Assembly (NCBI RefSeq): GCF_014154935.1
Contig: NZ_JACEHH010000027.1
Coordinates: 62,001-126,000 of the forward strand
Direction of reading: 5' to 3'
From: Stieleria mannarensis
GTDB taxonomy: Bacteria; Planctomycetota; Planctomycetia; Pirellulales; Pirellulaceae
DNA length: 64,000 nucleotides
This document shows, piece by piece, positions 44,400-53,696 of the stretch. Positions within the stretch are counted from its first letter, which is position 1, and every line of letters begins with the position of its first letter. Position numbers and translations under genes: made by a program. The notes under the pieces were generated by a model. It was not told where the DNA came from and made no database searches. It saw only the letters and a list, made by a program, of their open reading frames with translations.

Positions 44400-46547
44400 A
44401 TGTTGATGATGTTCCGCCCCTTTGTTTCGACGTCTCTCCTGCTGCTCTGCTTGACGAATTTCGCATCCGGCGATGCGAACGACGGGGGCCGGGGCGACGG
44501 AGCGACCTCGACGACACGCGGCATTTACCGATTGGATTGGTCCCGCGTCGGCGACCATGTGAACCAGTTGCGCATTTCGCAACAGGACGGCGTGGTGACG
44601 TTTTTGACCCAAGGATCCGATCCGTTCTTTCGCTTTCAACTGCCTCCGCTCGAAGCGGCCGAGCGGGACTGGATGCTTGAACTGGAATACTTTTGCCCCG
44701 ATGGAATTCGCGGGATCCAGTGGCGGAGCGGAGCGGGGATTCATCGGCCCGACGCCACCGCACTGCCGAACCTGCCCAGCGCCGAAGGCTGGACCAAGTA
44801 TGCGTTCTCACTCAGCGAACTCGCTCCCGAGGCGATCGGCAGTGCGGTCGAAATCCCCGTCCGAATCGACTTGGGCACCCGTCCGAACATTCAGCTGCAA
44901 GTGCGCCGCGTGATTGTTCGGCCGATCAACGATGCGGAATTGAAACGACGCAGGGACGCCGCCGAGCGCAGGATGAAGAAAACGGCGTTGGCCGAGCGAA
45001 TCAATGACTATCGAACGCGTCGCTGGCCCGCGGAATTCGAATCGGTCACCCTGGACGCAGCCCAGCTCCACGTTGCCGGAATGGTTTCGGATCCCGAGTC
45101 GATCGACGGCGCGTTTTTGATCGCGCGGCATGCCCAGAGCGTCTCTGCCGATCCGCCGACAGACACGGAACTGGCGCGGCGTTGGCCGGTGTCGATCGAT
45201 CCATCGGGGCAACGATTCCGTGCGGTGATCCCTTCCCCGCACGGTTCGCCCTGGTTGGATGCGGGGGTTCGGTTTCAATTGGTTGGTCAACGTGGCGCAG
45301 TGGCCACGCCCGTCTCGGCCGCCCGGTACCGTGATCTGGTTCATCGCGAAAACGCCCCGGCATCGAACTCGCTTGCGGCCGCCAAGGGATTGACGTGCAT
45401 CACGTCCAGGTTCACCCCCGACCAGCTTCGTGAACTCGGGATCGGGCACGCCTCGGTCAACATCCTCGTCAGCGGCTTGGTCAGCGAAACCGAGCGTCCC
45501 GGCTGGCCGACGATCGATGTCAACGGACGCACCTGGTGGCTGAACGAGCCGCGGCTACGACAGCAAGATCGCGACATCCAAACCATCAGCGATGCGGGCG
45601 CCGTCGTCGCCGGCATCTTGTTGATCCCCACCTCGTCGCACAGCCGATCACCGATCGCACATCCCGAATCGACCGACGCCGGCACCTATGCGATGCCCAA
45701 CCTGACCGAACCGGAGTCGGTCGCCCGGTATTCCGCCGCACTGCATGTCCTTGCACAACGCTACAGCGGAACCGATCAACAACATGGTCGGGTGGACCAC
45801 TGGATCGTTCACAACGAAGTCGACTACGGATGGCAGTGGACCAACATGGGGCAACAACCGATCGAAGTCTTCATGGACCATTACATCCGGTCGATGCGAC
45901 TGGTCGATGCCGCAACCCGGTCACTCAACCCCAACGCCCACGTTTTTATCTCTTTGACCCACCGCTGGAACACGACCGACAACCAGCACTGGAAAACCTA
46001 CGCGCCGAAGGTAATGCTGCAGCGGCTGATCCACGACAGTCGACTCGAAGGCGACTTTCCATGGGGCGTCGCCTATCATCCCTATCCCCAAAGTCTGTGG
46101 AAAGCAGACTTTTGGAACGACACGCAGGTGTCCGATGATTTTGACACGCGTTTGATTACGATCAAAAACCTGCACGTGCTCGATCGCTTCATGCACCTCG
46201 ATTCCAGTCGAACGGTCGATGGTCGCGTTCGCGCGGTGATCTGCAGCGAGCAAGGGTTTCACGCCGACGAGCAGGATGAAGACCAGTTGCGGACCCAGGC
46301 CGCCGCGTTGCTGTTGACCTGGCAGAAGCTGCGCCAGTGCCCGTCGATCCTGGCGTTCGATTACCACCGCCCCAGCGACCATCCCAATGAAGGCGGGCTG
46401 CGGTTAGGCTTGCGCGGATTGCCGAGCGAGACGCATCCGCTGGGGCGGAAGAAACCGGCATGGGATGTCTTTTCGGCGATCGGGACCGAGCGTGAAGCGG
46501 AGCTGATCGGAGAGTACCAGTCGGTGTGGGAAGGACAGCAGGAGTGA
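44400..46547 (+). CDS. DUF5722-like secreted protein (glycosidase-like barrel)
   Basis: The 715-residue product starts at ATG 44400 (others at 44406 and 44409) with a signal peptide (FVSTSLLLLCLTNFASG). A beta-sandwich-like N-terminal half (RGIYRLDWSRVGDHVNQL...) is followed by a TIM-barrel-like half with VDHWIVHNEVDYGWQWTN, NPNAHVFISLTHRWNTTD, WGVAYHPYPQSLWKADFW and VICSEQGFHADEQDED. These match my memory of the DUF5722 group, and the E in HNEVD and the E in CSEQGF sit like catalytic glutamates of a clan-A glycosidase. Substrate unknown. The frame from 44289 is rejected because it runs through repeats. Confidence 0.78.
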   Translation: MLMMFRPFVSTSLLLLCLTNFASGDANDGGRGDGATSTTRGIYRLDWSRVGDHVNQLRISQQDGVVTFLTQGSDPFFRFQLPPLEAAERDWMLELEYFCPDGIRGIQWRSGAGIHRPDATALPNLPSAEGWTKYAFSLSELAPEAIGSAVEIPVRIDLGTRPNIQLQVRRVIVRPINDAELKRRRDAAERRMKKTALAERINDYRTRRWPAEFESVTLDAAQLHVAGMVSDPESIDGAFLIARHAQSVSADPPTDTELARRWPVSIDPSGQRFRAVIPSPHGSPWLDAGVRFQLVGQRGAVATPVSAARYRDLVHRENAPASNSLAAAKGLTCITSRFTPDQLRELGIGHASVNILVSGLVSETERPGWPTIDVNGRTWWLNEPRLRQQDRDIQTISDAGAVVAGILLIPTSSHSRSPIAHPESTDAGTYAMPNLTEPESVARYSAALHVLAQRYSGTDQQHGRVDHWIVHNEVDYGWQWTNMGQQPIEVFMDHYIRSMRLVDAATRSLNPNAHVFISLTHRWNTTDNQHWKTYAPKVMLQRLIHDSRLEGDFPWGVAYHPYPQSLWKADFWNDTQVSDDFDTRLITIKNLHVLDRFMHLDSSRTVDGRVRAVICSEQGFHADEQDEDQLRTQAAALLLTWQKLRQCPSILAFDYHRPSDHPNEGGLRLGLRGLPSETHPLGRKKPAWDVFSAIGTEREAELIGEYQSVWEGQQE

Positions 46548-46548
46548 C

Positions 46549-46628
46549 CGTAGCGGAACTCGCCAAGAGTTTCGCCATCGCGGCGAAGCCGCGCGGGGAG
46601 GGCCGAAAGCCTTGGCGGCTTCCGCTAC
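46549..46628. repeat. Family A two-ended repeat (CGTAGCGG subtype) abutting a stop codon
   Basis: A direct copy at 46549-46574 (stem AACTC/GAGTT) and an inverted copy at 46604-46628 (on its own strand stem AAGCC/GGCTT) sit 1 base after the stop of the DUF5722-like gene. In that position it could act as a transcript 3' structure between this gene and the convergent 46684-47544 gene. Confidence 0.92.
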
Positions 46629-46683
46629 CCTGTACAACTACTACCTTTCCGGGGCGTCGTCGTAAACGACTCTCCGCAACGAC

Positions 46684-47544
46684 CTACTTCGCCAACGACA
46701 CCACGATCTGCACCGGCAGGTGATCGCTTGCGAATCGGCCGCGGTCGGTCTTGGGGTCGTGGACCGCCAACTGCTGCACGTCGATCGAACGGACGAAGAT
46801 GTGGTCGATGATCCGGTCGGGAGCGATCGCTTTGAAACCGTTCCAGGTGCTGTTCGGTCCGGTGGGCTCGGACTCGCTGACGTTTCTCGCGTCGGCGAGC
46901 GACGTCACCATCGCGTTGTACGGTTCGGAACCAATCGTGCAATTGAAATCCCCCATCAGAATGACCGGCAGATTCTTCGGCAGTTTCCCGAGACGCTCGG
47001 CCAATAGTTTTCCACTTTCGGTTCGCGCCTTCGCGCCTCGGTGATCGAAATGAGTGTTTGCCACGTACAGCTGGGCCCCGCTACGTTTGTCGCGAAAGTG
47101 GATCCAGGTGCAGGTCCGTGGCAACGCCGCATCCCAGCCCTTCACGCCGACCATTTCAGGCGACTCGCTCAACCAAAACGTCCCCTTGTCGATGATGTCG
47201 AATTTTTCTTTGCGATAAAAAATTGGCGCGTGTTCTCCGCCGCTTTTCCCGTCGTCTCGGCCGACGCCGTAGGAATCAAAATCGGGCATTCCGGCTCGCA
47301 AGAAAGCAAATTGGGGTTCGGTGACCTCTTGCAGCCCGATGATGTCGTTGCGTTTGCAGTACTCGGCGACGAATTCCTTGCGATTCGGCCAAATGTCTTC
47401 GCCGTCGCCCGGGTTGGCGTAGCGGATGTTGTAGGTCGCGACTTTCAACGGTTGCGCCACCGGGCCGTCGTCGGTTGCCTCTTGGGCCAGGGTGGGAACG
47501 ATTGGCAACGCAACTAGCAATGTGAAAAACAGTGAACGAATCAT
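46684..47544 (-). CDS. Secreted endonuclease/exonuclease/phosphatase family protein
   Basis: From ATG 47544 the product is 286 residues with signal peptide (LFFTLLVALPIVPTLAQ). It has the EEP-family motifs: LKVATYNIRYANPGDG, DIIGLQEVTEPQ, LYVANTHFDHRGAKAR, ILMGDFNCTIGSEPYN, DRIIDHIFVR and RFASDHLPVQ. The catalytic residues N, E, D/H, D-x-N and D-H are all present, so the enzyme is probably active as a phosphodiesterase or DNase-type hydrolase outside the cell. Homologues act on nucleic acid, phospholipid or phosphoinositide; specificity is undetermined. Confidence 0.92.
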   Translation of the reverse strand: MIRSLFFTLLVALPIVPTLAQEATDDGPVAQPLKVATYNIRYANPGDGEDIWPNRKEFVAEYCKRNDIIGLQEVTEPQFAFLRAGMPDFDSYGVGRDDGKSGGEHAPIFYRKEKFDIIDKGTFWLSESPEMVGVKGWDAALPRTCTWIHFRDKRSGAQLYVANTHFDHRGAKARTESGKLLAERLGKLPKNLPVILMGDFNCTIGSEPYNAMVTSLADARNVSESEPTGPNSTWNGFKAIAPDRIIDHIFVRSIDVQQLAVHDPKTDRGRFASDHLPVQIVVSLAK

Positions 47545-47588
47545 GATGGGCTTAGGTAAGTTGAGGGATCCTGGCTCACGTCGTCGGG

Positions 47589-47636
47589 ATTCGGCCAAAG
47601 GCCGTTTACACCCCTAGCCTTGGGCATCGCCCAAGG
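47589..47636 (-). repeat. Family E repeat, inverted relative to 9977-10025
   Basis: On the minus strand it contains CCTTGGGC-GAT-GCCCAAGG, GGGGTGTAAACGG and a GGCCTTTGGCC hairpin. It lies 44 bases upstream of the EEP gene start, and the GGCC-rich sequence at 47660-47675 is related. Confidence 0.9.
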
Positions 47637-47742
47637 TTGGAAATGAAAATCGAGAACGTTTGGCCAACGGCCATAAACAAGTTCTGGGGCAAGGCGGCGG
47701 CAGTCGATGGCCGGCCAACGGCATCCATCGGTTCGGCAAAAG

Positions 47743-47957
47743 TCAGGGGAAATCAGCTCGAAACCGACGGACGAGCGCTTGCGTGTCCGCCGGGACGACG
47801 TACAGCTTACCCTGAATGTGTTTCGTTTGTCCCGGCGCCAATCCGCCGATGCGAAAATCGTTGTGCATGCACGTGATCACGCCTTGAAAGATCTCTTGGT
47901 ATGGGTGCCAAACGACGGCCAGGATCGTTTTCTCGTCGGCGGAATAGCATCCGGTCA
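47743..47957 (-). pseudogene. 3' remnant of an unidentified protein gene
   Basis: One minus-strand frame ending at TGA (47743-47745) reads as convincing protein: GLTGCYSADEKTILAVVW, then HPYQEIFQGVITCMHNDFRI, then GGLAPGQTKHIQGKLYVV and PADTQALVRRFRADFP. It has no suitable start; upstream the same frame merges with the end of the DUF1501 gene. It is best explained as the surviving C-terminus of a decayed gene. I do not recognise the family. Confidence 0.55.
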
Positions 47958-47963
47958 GGCCGC

Positions 47964-49412
47964 CTACGCCACAATCGGTTCGATCAGGTGACCGTGGACA
48001 TCGGTCAAACGAAAACGACGGCCTTGAAAACGAAAAGTCAGCCGCTCGTGATCGATCCCCAACAGATGCAGGATCGTGGCTTGGAAATCGTGAACGCTGA
48101 CGCCATCGGACGCCACGCTGAATCCGAATTCATCGGACTCACCGTGGGTGACGCCAGGCTTGATGCCGCCGCCGGCCATCCACAGTGTGAACACGTACGG
48201 ATGATGGTCGCGGCCCCAACGCTTTGTGTCTTCGATTTTCCCCTGCAGGAACGGAGTCCGTCCGAATTCGCCGCCCCAGATCACCAATGTGTCGTCCAGC
48301 AGCCCACGCTGTTCCAAGTCCTTGACCAGTGCCGCCGAGGGTGCGTCGGTGTCGCGGCACTGGATTTCCAATTGGCTGTTCAAATTGCGGTGCTGGTCCC
48401 AGCCGGCATGCATCAATTGAATGAATCGTGTCCCACGCTCGGCCAACCGACGGGCGATCAGGCAGTTGTAAGCATACGATCCTTTCCGTGTGACGTCCGG
48501 TCCATACATCGCAAGGGTCGATTCCGATTCGGTCGACAGATCGGTCAGCTCTGGAACCGACGCTTGCATGCGGTACGCCATCTCGTACTGTTTGATCCGG
48601 GTGGCGATCTCCGGATCGCCGACCACATCGAGTTGTTCTTGATTGAGCGCCGCCAAGTCATCCAGCATGCCACGGCGGCGATCGCGGTTCATGCCGGGCG
48701 GGTCGGAGAGATAGAGCACCGGATCGCCGCTGCCGCGAAACTTGACGCCTTGATGCACCGTCGGCAGAAAACCGCTGCCCCAGTAATAGTCGTAAAAGAT
48801 CTGTCCGCAGGAAGCTTCTTTGTCGCGTGACGTCATCGCCACGAACGCGGGCAGTTCCTCGGTTTCGCTGCCCAGGCCGTAACTGAGCCAGGATCCCATG
48901 CTGGGCCGGCCGGGGCGTTCATCACCGGTCAGAAAGAACGTGATCGCCGGTGCGTGATTGACCTGGGTCGTGTGCATCGATTTGATGAAGCACAACTTGT
49001 CGACGATCTTGGCCGTTTCGGGAAGAAAACTCGAAACCGTCGCGCCGCTTTGTCCGTGACGCGCGAACTTGGTGATCTCCTTCAAACAAGGCCGCGCCGT
49101 CTGGCCGCCGGTCATCGTGCTGAAGCGGGCTCCGCCGACGACCGAGTCGGGAATCTGTTGGCCGTGCAGTTTCGTCAGCGTCGGTTTGTGGTCGAACAAA
49201 TCGATGTGCGACGGGGCACCGTTTTGCAGCAAGTAGATCACCCGTTTGGCCTTGGGGGCAAAGTGCGGCAGCGTCGGCAACCCGCCGGCACCGATCGCCC
49301 GGTCTTGGCCTAACAGCGTTGCCAAAGCCGCCAGACCGATACCGGTCCCGGCCGAACCGAAGAACTGGCGCCGAGTTTGTTGGATCGGATGGATGTATGA
49401 TGGGTGTGGCAT
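47964..49412 (-). CDS. DUF1501 protein with Tat signal
   Basis: The 482-residue protein starts with a twin-arginine signal (TRRQFFGSAGTGIGLAAL). The family's conserved stretches follow: VIYLLQNGAPSHIDLFDHKP, the KEITKFARHGQSG segment, LCFIKSMHTTQVNHAPA, RRLAERGTRFIQLMHAGWDQ and LVIWGGEFGRTPFLQGK, then GVTHGESDEFGFSVASDGVS. DUF1501 has a sulfatase/alkaline-phosphatase-like fold and almost always pairs with a DUF1549/DUF1553 cytochrome-like protein, encoded directly upstream here. Planctomycetes have dozens of these pairs. Function is not established; a role in exported sugar metabolism has been suggested. Confidence 0.92.
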   Translation of the reverse strand: MPHPSYIHPIQQTRRQFFGSAGTGIGLAALATLLGQDRAIGAGGLPTLPHFAPKAKRVIYLLQNGAPSHIDLFDHKPTLTKLHGQQIPDSVVGGARFSTMTGGQTARPCLKEITKFARHGQSGATVSSFLPETAKIVDKLCFIKSMHTTQVNHAPAITFFLTGDERPGRPSMGSWLSYGLGSETEELPAFVAMTSRDKEASCGQIFYDYYWGSGFLPTVHQGVKFRGSGDPVLYLSDPPGMNRDRRRGMLDDLAALNQEQLDVVGDPEIATRIKQYEMAYRMQASVPELTDLSTESESTLAMYGPDVTRKGSYAYNCLIARRLAERGTRFIQLMHAGWDQHRNLNSQLEIQCRDTDAPSAALVKDLEQRGLLDDTLVIWGGEFGRTPFLQGKIEDTKRWGRDHHPYVFTLWMAGGGIKPGVTHGESDEFGFSVASDGVSVHDFQATILHLLGIDHERLTFRFQGRRFRLTDVHGHLIEPIVA

Positions 49413-49437
49413 GGGTTGGTGCGGATCTCAATGAAAA

Positions 49438-49552
49438 CGTAGCTGCCTTCGCCAGGAGGTGGATCCCCTGCGTCATCCACCGTGGGATAGGCTTCCAGCC
49501 TGTCGGCTCCGAAAAAACAGATCCGAAATGACAGGCTGGAAGCCTATCCCAC
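49438..49552. repeat. Family A copy plus family B inverted pair
   Basis: A family A copy at 49438-49462 (CGTAGCTG, stem CCTTC, loop GCCA, stem GGAGG with one G-T pair) is followed by a family B pair: arms at 49482-49504 and 49530-49552, perfectly inverted. They fill the 151-base gap between the DUF1549 and DUF1501 genes, which may be a processing or attenuation point inside that pair's transcript. Confidence 0.92.
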
Positions 49553-49563
49553 CGTGGGCGTCG

Positions 49564-52047
49564 TCAGTGTTTGGACAGGGTTTCATCCAGGTTCAACAGA
49601 ATCGAACAAACGATGGTGTAGGCGGCATGCTCGGCGAGGTCGATTTCGGGATCACGCGGCGCTTGCCCCACCGAGACCAACTCCAGCGCGTCGTCGGGGT
49701 TGGCCGCGAAGTCGTTGCGAAGTTTTTCGACGCGACTTTCCAGGACGTCTAACTCACGCTTGGTCGGCTTTCGCGCTGTCGCCAATCGAAAGGCATACGT
49801 CAGACGCGAGGATCGTGACTGCTTTTCGCGAAGCACCCGCTCGGCCATCATCCGCGCCGATTCGACGAACGTGGTTTCGTTGAGTGTCGTCAGCGCGTGC
49901 AGCGGTGTGTTGGTCCGCGTCGGTTTGACTTCACAGGTCTGTCGTTTGGCGCCGTCAAAAAACATCGTCGGTCCGACGATACGCCGCCAGAAAATGTACA
50001 GACTACGACGGTACAGTTTCTCGCCGCTGTCGGGCGTGTAGCGGATTTTGCCGAACGTGGCTTCCGCCCAGATGCCCTCGGGTTGATAGGGTTTGACCGC
50101 GGGGCCACCGATCTTCGGCGTCAGCAGCCCACTGACCGCCAACGCCTGATCACGCAGCATCCAGGAGGGCAGACGATAGCGTGGCGCGCGGGCGAACCAC
50201 TTGTTCTGCGGGTCGCGTTCCACCGATGCCTCGTCCAGATTCGACGACTGACGATACGTCGCACTCATCACGATCAATTTGTGCAATTGTTTGACATTCC
50301 ATCCGCTCTGCACAAATCGAACGGCCAGCCAGTCCAACAGATCGGGATGCGTCGGACGATTGCCTTGCAACCCAAAATCTTCGGTCGATTCAACGATGCC
50401 GCGTCCGAAAAATGTCTGCCAATAACGATTCACCGTGACTCGCGCGGTCAGCGGGTTCGTCGGATCGACCAACCATCGGGCCAGCGTCAAACGGTTGCGT
50501 GGTGCATCGGCCGGTAGCGGCGGAAGCGCGGCCGGGGTGCCGGGATCGACGGCCACGTCGGTCGGTTTGTCATAACCGCCGCGTTCCAACACCAGCGTTT
50601 GACGCCGCCGATCGTCGGGCAGGTCGTCCATCACCATCACGGTGACGGCTTGTTTTTCCAGGTTGGCGAGTTGTTTCTTCAGTTGATCGCGGCGCTCCGA
50701 AAGCGTTTTCCACTCGGGCCAATGCTTCGATCGAAAATGCTCGCGCAACTTGCGACGTTGCTCCGGCGGGCGATCGTTCGGATCTGTCTTCAGTGCCGCA
50801 CCGGTGTGATCGGCCAGTTTGTCCCGCATCTCGACTTCCCAGACCGCTTGTTCGGCGTCCAGGTTGGGAAGCGGGGCGGTCAATTCGGATTCGACGGTTT
50901 GCAATTCGGCTGCAAGGTCATCTCGCCGCCGACGTTGGTCTTCGTCCAGGTAGTCCAGCACCGGCGCCGTCTTGCCGCGACCGCTGCGTCCGGTTTCCGA
51001 AGTGTTGTCGAAGAACGCGTAAAACTGGAAGTATTCTTCAAGCGAGATCGGGTCGAACTTGTGATCGTGGCAACGGCAGCAGGTCATCGTCAGACCCAAC
51101 CAAACGGTCCCCGTCGTTTCCGCTCGATCGAAGACGTTTTCCACCCGCGTCTCTTCGGCGATCCGTCCGCCTTCGCCGTTGAACATGTGATTGCGGTTGA
51201 ACCCGGTCGCCAAGATCTGTTCGGGGGTCGGGTGGTCCAGCAAATCGCCGGCCAGCATCTCGATCGTGAACTGGTCAAAGGGCATGTTGTCGTTGAGAGC
51301 ATCGACCAGCCAATCGCGCCAAGGCCACATCGTCCGCGTCGGGTCGCCTTGGAATCCGTCGGTATCGGCGTAGCGTGCCGCGTCGAGCCACTCCCACGCC
51401 ATCCGCTCGCCATACCGCGGCGATGCGAGCAAGCGATCGACCAGCCGTTCGTACGCGCCATCGGACTCATCGGCCAGAAACGCGTCGACTTCGGCCAGCG
51501 ACGGTGGCAACCCCGTCAGGTCCAAGCTCACGCGACGGATTAATGTTTCCCGATCGGCTTCGGCTTGCGGGGCGACCCCGACCGCGAGCGCGCGGGAGCG
51601 AATGAACCGATCGATTTCGTTGTGCGACCAATGGGATGGATCCTCGGGGACGGTCGGCAGCTGTGGGGGAACGAAGGACCAATGTTCGGACCAGTGGGCG
51701 CCCGACTCGATCCATTCTTGCAAGATCGACTTTTCCCGCGCCGACAGCGTGAGCTTCGATTCCGGCGGAGGCATGACTTCGTCGGGATCATCCGACAACA
51801 CCCGCCGCAGTGCTTCACTGTTTTCCAGGTCGCCGGGGACCACCGCGGCATAGCCGCCACGATCTTCCGTGGCACCTTCGACGGTATCCAACCGCAGGTC
51901 CGCTGCACGGGTGGCTTCGTCCGGACCGTGGCAATGAAAGCATTTGTCCGACAGGATCGGGCGGACTTGCGAGTCGAAATCGACGTCGGCGGCGGGGCAG
52001 GACGTAATCGCACCGATTGCGAAAACAAGCCAGATCAGGCGATACAT
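49564..52047 (-). CDS. DUF1549/DUF1553 protein with cytochrome c-like PSCyt1 domain
   Basis: The 827-residue protein has a signal peptide ([19 protein letters not shown]). An N-terminal PSCyt1 heme site follows, [10 protein letters not shown] with the C-x-x-C-H motif, and a distal Met likely in [14 protein letters not shown]1549 begins near HWSFVPPQ and contains SLDLTGLPP, the [13 protein letters not shown] motif and a DARYADTDG motif. DUF1553 is the C-terminal part ([35 protein letters not shown]). The heme and the Cys-rich motif make it a likely electron-transfer partner of the DUF1501 protein. I start at ATG 52047; the frame runs to 52083. Confidence 0.93.
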   Translation of the reverse strand: MYRLIWLVFAIGAITSCPAADVDFDSQVRPILSDKCFHCHGPDEATRAADLRLDTVEGATEDRGGYAAVVPGDLENSEALRRVLSDDPDEVMPPPESKLTLSAREKSILQEWIESGAHWSEHWSFVPPQLPTVPEDPSHWSHNEIDRFIRSRALAVGVAPQAEADRETLIRRVSLDLTGLPPSLAEVDAFLADESDGAYERLVDRLLASPRYGERMAWEWLDAARYADTDGFQGDPTRTMWPWRDWLVDALNDNMPFDQFTIEMLAGDLLDHPTPEQILATGFNRNHMFNGEGGRIAEETRVENVFDRAETTGTVWLGLTMTCCRCHDHKFDPISLEEYFQFYAFFDNTSETGRSGRGKTAPVLDYLDEDQRRRRDDLAAELQTVESELTAPLPNLDAEQAVWEVEMRDKLADHTGAALKTDPNDRPPEQRRKLREHFRSKHWPEWKTLSERRDQLKKQLANLEKQAVTVMVMDDLPDDRRRQTLVLERGGYDKPTDVAVDPGTPAALPPLPADAPRNRLTLARWLVDPTNPLTARVTVNRYWQTFFGRGIVESTEDFGLQGNRPTHPDLLDWLAVRFVQSGWNVKQLHKLIVMSATYRQSSNLDEASVERDPQNKWFARAPRYRLPSWMLRDQALAVSGLLTPKIGGPAVKPYQPEGIWAEATFGKIRYTPDSGEKLYRRSLYIFWRRIVGPTMFFDGAKRQTCEVKPTRTNTPLHALTTLNETTFVESARMMAERVLREKQSRSSRLTYAFRLATARKPTKRELDVLESRVEKLRNDFAANPDDALELVSVGQAPRDPEIDLAEHAAYTIVCSILLNLDETLSKH

Positions 52048-52147
52048 AACGGTAGACAGACGTGCGGTGGGAGGGGAAATCAAACATTATAGCCTGACGG
52101 GACGCCGCTGATCTTCCAGTCGGCTCGGGCAAGACGCTGGAAATCCC

Positions 52148-52217
52148 CCACCGATGGCAGGGAGTCCCCACGGATTCGTGGCTGTCTGCCTCCTTGGGGA
52201 CGCCCTGCCATCGGTGG
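52148..52217. repeat. Long inverted repeat (23-base arms)
   Basis: Arms at 52148-52170 and 52195-52217 (CCACCGATGGCAGGGAGTCC and its counterpart, one mismatch) bracket 24 bases. It lies between divergent genes, 130 bases upstream of the MFS gene, and belongs to none of the other families seen here. Confidence 0.88.
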
Positions 52218-52343
52218 ACTCACTCAAATTCCGTTCAAGTGATTCGCGCGGCGAACCCTCGACGGTCGACCGCTGTCCCAGAGTCATCGATTCGGTCACG
52301 ATCGCCGTGATCTCTCCGATGGTCCCTTCTTGGCGGCATTCCC

Positions 52344-53555
52344 GTGCTTCGCGATTACATCCAATTACCGCTACCGGTGCGGATTCTATGTCTCGGATCC
52401 TTGATCAACCGAGCCGGGTCGTTCGTATTGGTCTTCTTGGCGATTTACGCGAGCGAACAACTCGGGTTCGGCGTGCCCTTTGCCACCGCTTGTATCGGCG
52501 TATTGGGTTTGGGGTCGATGGCGGGTTCCTTCTTCGGCGGTCATTTGGCGGACAAAGTCGGGCGGCGCGGGGTGATGTTGTTGGCGCTGTTCGGCGGCGC
52601 GGCAATCTTGCTGTTTCTGTCGACGGTGACCAACCGCTGGCTGTTCATGGTGTCGGTCGGGATCTTTGCGTTGGTGGCGGACCTGTATCGGCCCGCCGCG
52701 GCGGCGATGATCGGTGACTTGGTCGCGATCGACCGGCGTCCACACGCGTTCGCCCTGATGTACATTTCCATCAATCTGGGCTTTGCCATCGCGCCGCCGA
52801 TCGGCGGACTGCTGGCCGGATACTCGTTCGAGTGTCTGTTTTGGATCGATGCGGCGTCGATGATCGTGTACGGATTGATCATCGCGCTGACGATCGAAGA
52901 GACGCGTCGGCGGCAGCCGTCGGTCGACCAGGAAGGATCGCGTGCACCGCACGAATCTTGGGTCGGGGCGCTGCGAAAGATCGGACTGGATCTTCCGTTC
53001 TTGTTGTTTTGCGTCTCGACCTTGTTGATCGCGTTGGTGTTCGTGCAAGGCTTGTCGACGTTGCCGATTTACATTCGGCAGCTGGGGTACAGCAACCTGC
53101 AATTCGGATTGCTGATGTCCGTCAACGGGTTGTTGATCGTGGTGCTGCAATTGCCGCTGACGCATTGGTTGTCGCGTTTCAACGCGATGACGATTGTGTT
53201 GATCGGCGGCGTGTTGATTTCGATCGGGTTCGGGCTGACGGCCACCGGCAGCGGTCTGGTCTTTGTCGCTTTGTGCATCGCGATTTGGACCTTGGGCGAG
53301 ATCCTGCAGGCGCCGTTCAACCAGGCGATCGTCACCGACATGGCACCGGAGGAGTTGCGTGGCAGCTATCTGGGCGTGTTTACGATGTGTTACGCATCGG
53401 CGCTGACGATCGGTGCCCCGATCGGCGGGGCGGTGTTGTCGCGTTTCGGACCGACGACGCTGTGGACCGGCACCTTTGGGGTCGCCATGTTCGCCGTGGC
53501 CGTTTACGCCGCCATCTACGCCTCGGTCACCCGACGGGTGGCAAGAGTGGGATAG
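52344..53555 (+). CDS. MFS transporter
   Basis: A 403-residue permease with about 12 hydrophobic segments. The MFS loop motif is seen as GGHLADKVGRRGVML after helix 2. The N-terminal half includes LGSLINRAGSFVLVFLAIYA; the C-terminal half begins after the linker ETRRRQPSVDQEGSRAPHE. The start is a GTG at 52344. Drug or small-molecule efflux by proton antiport is the usual role of this DHA1-like type. Its 3' end has been overwritten: the last codons GTG GGA TAG lie in a family B repeat, which therefore supplies the stop codon. Confidence 0.88.
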   Translation: MLRDYIQLPLPVRILCLGSLINRAGSFVLVFLAIYASEQLGFGVPFATACIGVLGLGSMAGSFFGGHLADKVGRRGVMLLALFGGAAILLFLSTVTNRWLFMVSVGIFALVADLYRPAAAAMIGDLVAIDRRPHAFALMYISINLGFAIAPPIGGLLAGYSFECLFWIDAASMIVYGLIIALTIEETRRRQPSVDQEGSRAPHESWVGALRKIGLDLPFLLFCVSTLLIALVFVQGLSTLPIYIRQLGYSNLQFGLLMSVNGLLIVVLQLPLTHWLSRFNAMTIVLIGGVLISIGFGLTATGSGLVFVALCIAIWTLGEILQAPFNQAIVTDMAPEELRGSYLGVFTMCYASALTIGAPIGGAVLSRFGPTTLWTGTFGVAMFAVAVYAAIYASVTRRVARVG

Positions 53556-53687
53556 GCATCTTGCCTGTCAGATGCCGAGAGTGGGATAGGCTTCCAGCCT
53601 GTCAGCCGCGAATTGACAGGCTGGAAGCCTATCCCACATGACAGGCTGGAAGCCTATCCCACATGACAGGCTGGAAGCCTATCCCAC
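53547..53687. repeat. Array of five family B units
   Basis: Units at 53547-53569, 53581-53603, 53615-53637, 53640-53662 and 53665-53687. The first two face right and the last three left. The first differs in the hairpin loop (AGGC-ATCTT-GCCT against AGGC-TTCCA-GCCT). The array separates the MFS gene from the convergent metallohydrolase gene. The units are hairpin-forming and differ in direction, so this is not a CRISPR array. Confidence 0.93.
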
Positions 53688-53696
53688 AGATTAGGG

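Noticed and set aside
42727..44811. A 694-codon open frame on the minus strand
   Set aside because: It is antisense to the SLC13 permease and is Arg/His/Gln-rich in the way antisense frames of G+C-rich genes are. No family motif is present.
53547..53687. Possible CRISPR array (five near-identical units)
   Set aside because: Units face both directions, are hairpin-forming in themselves, have irregular spacers of only 2-11 bases, and occur singly elsewhere. No cas genes.
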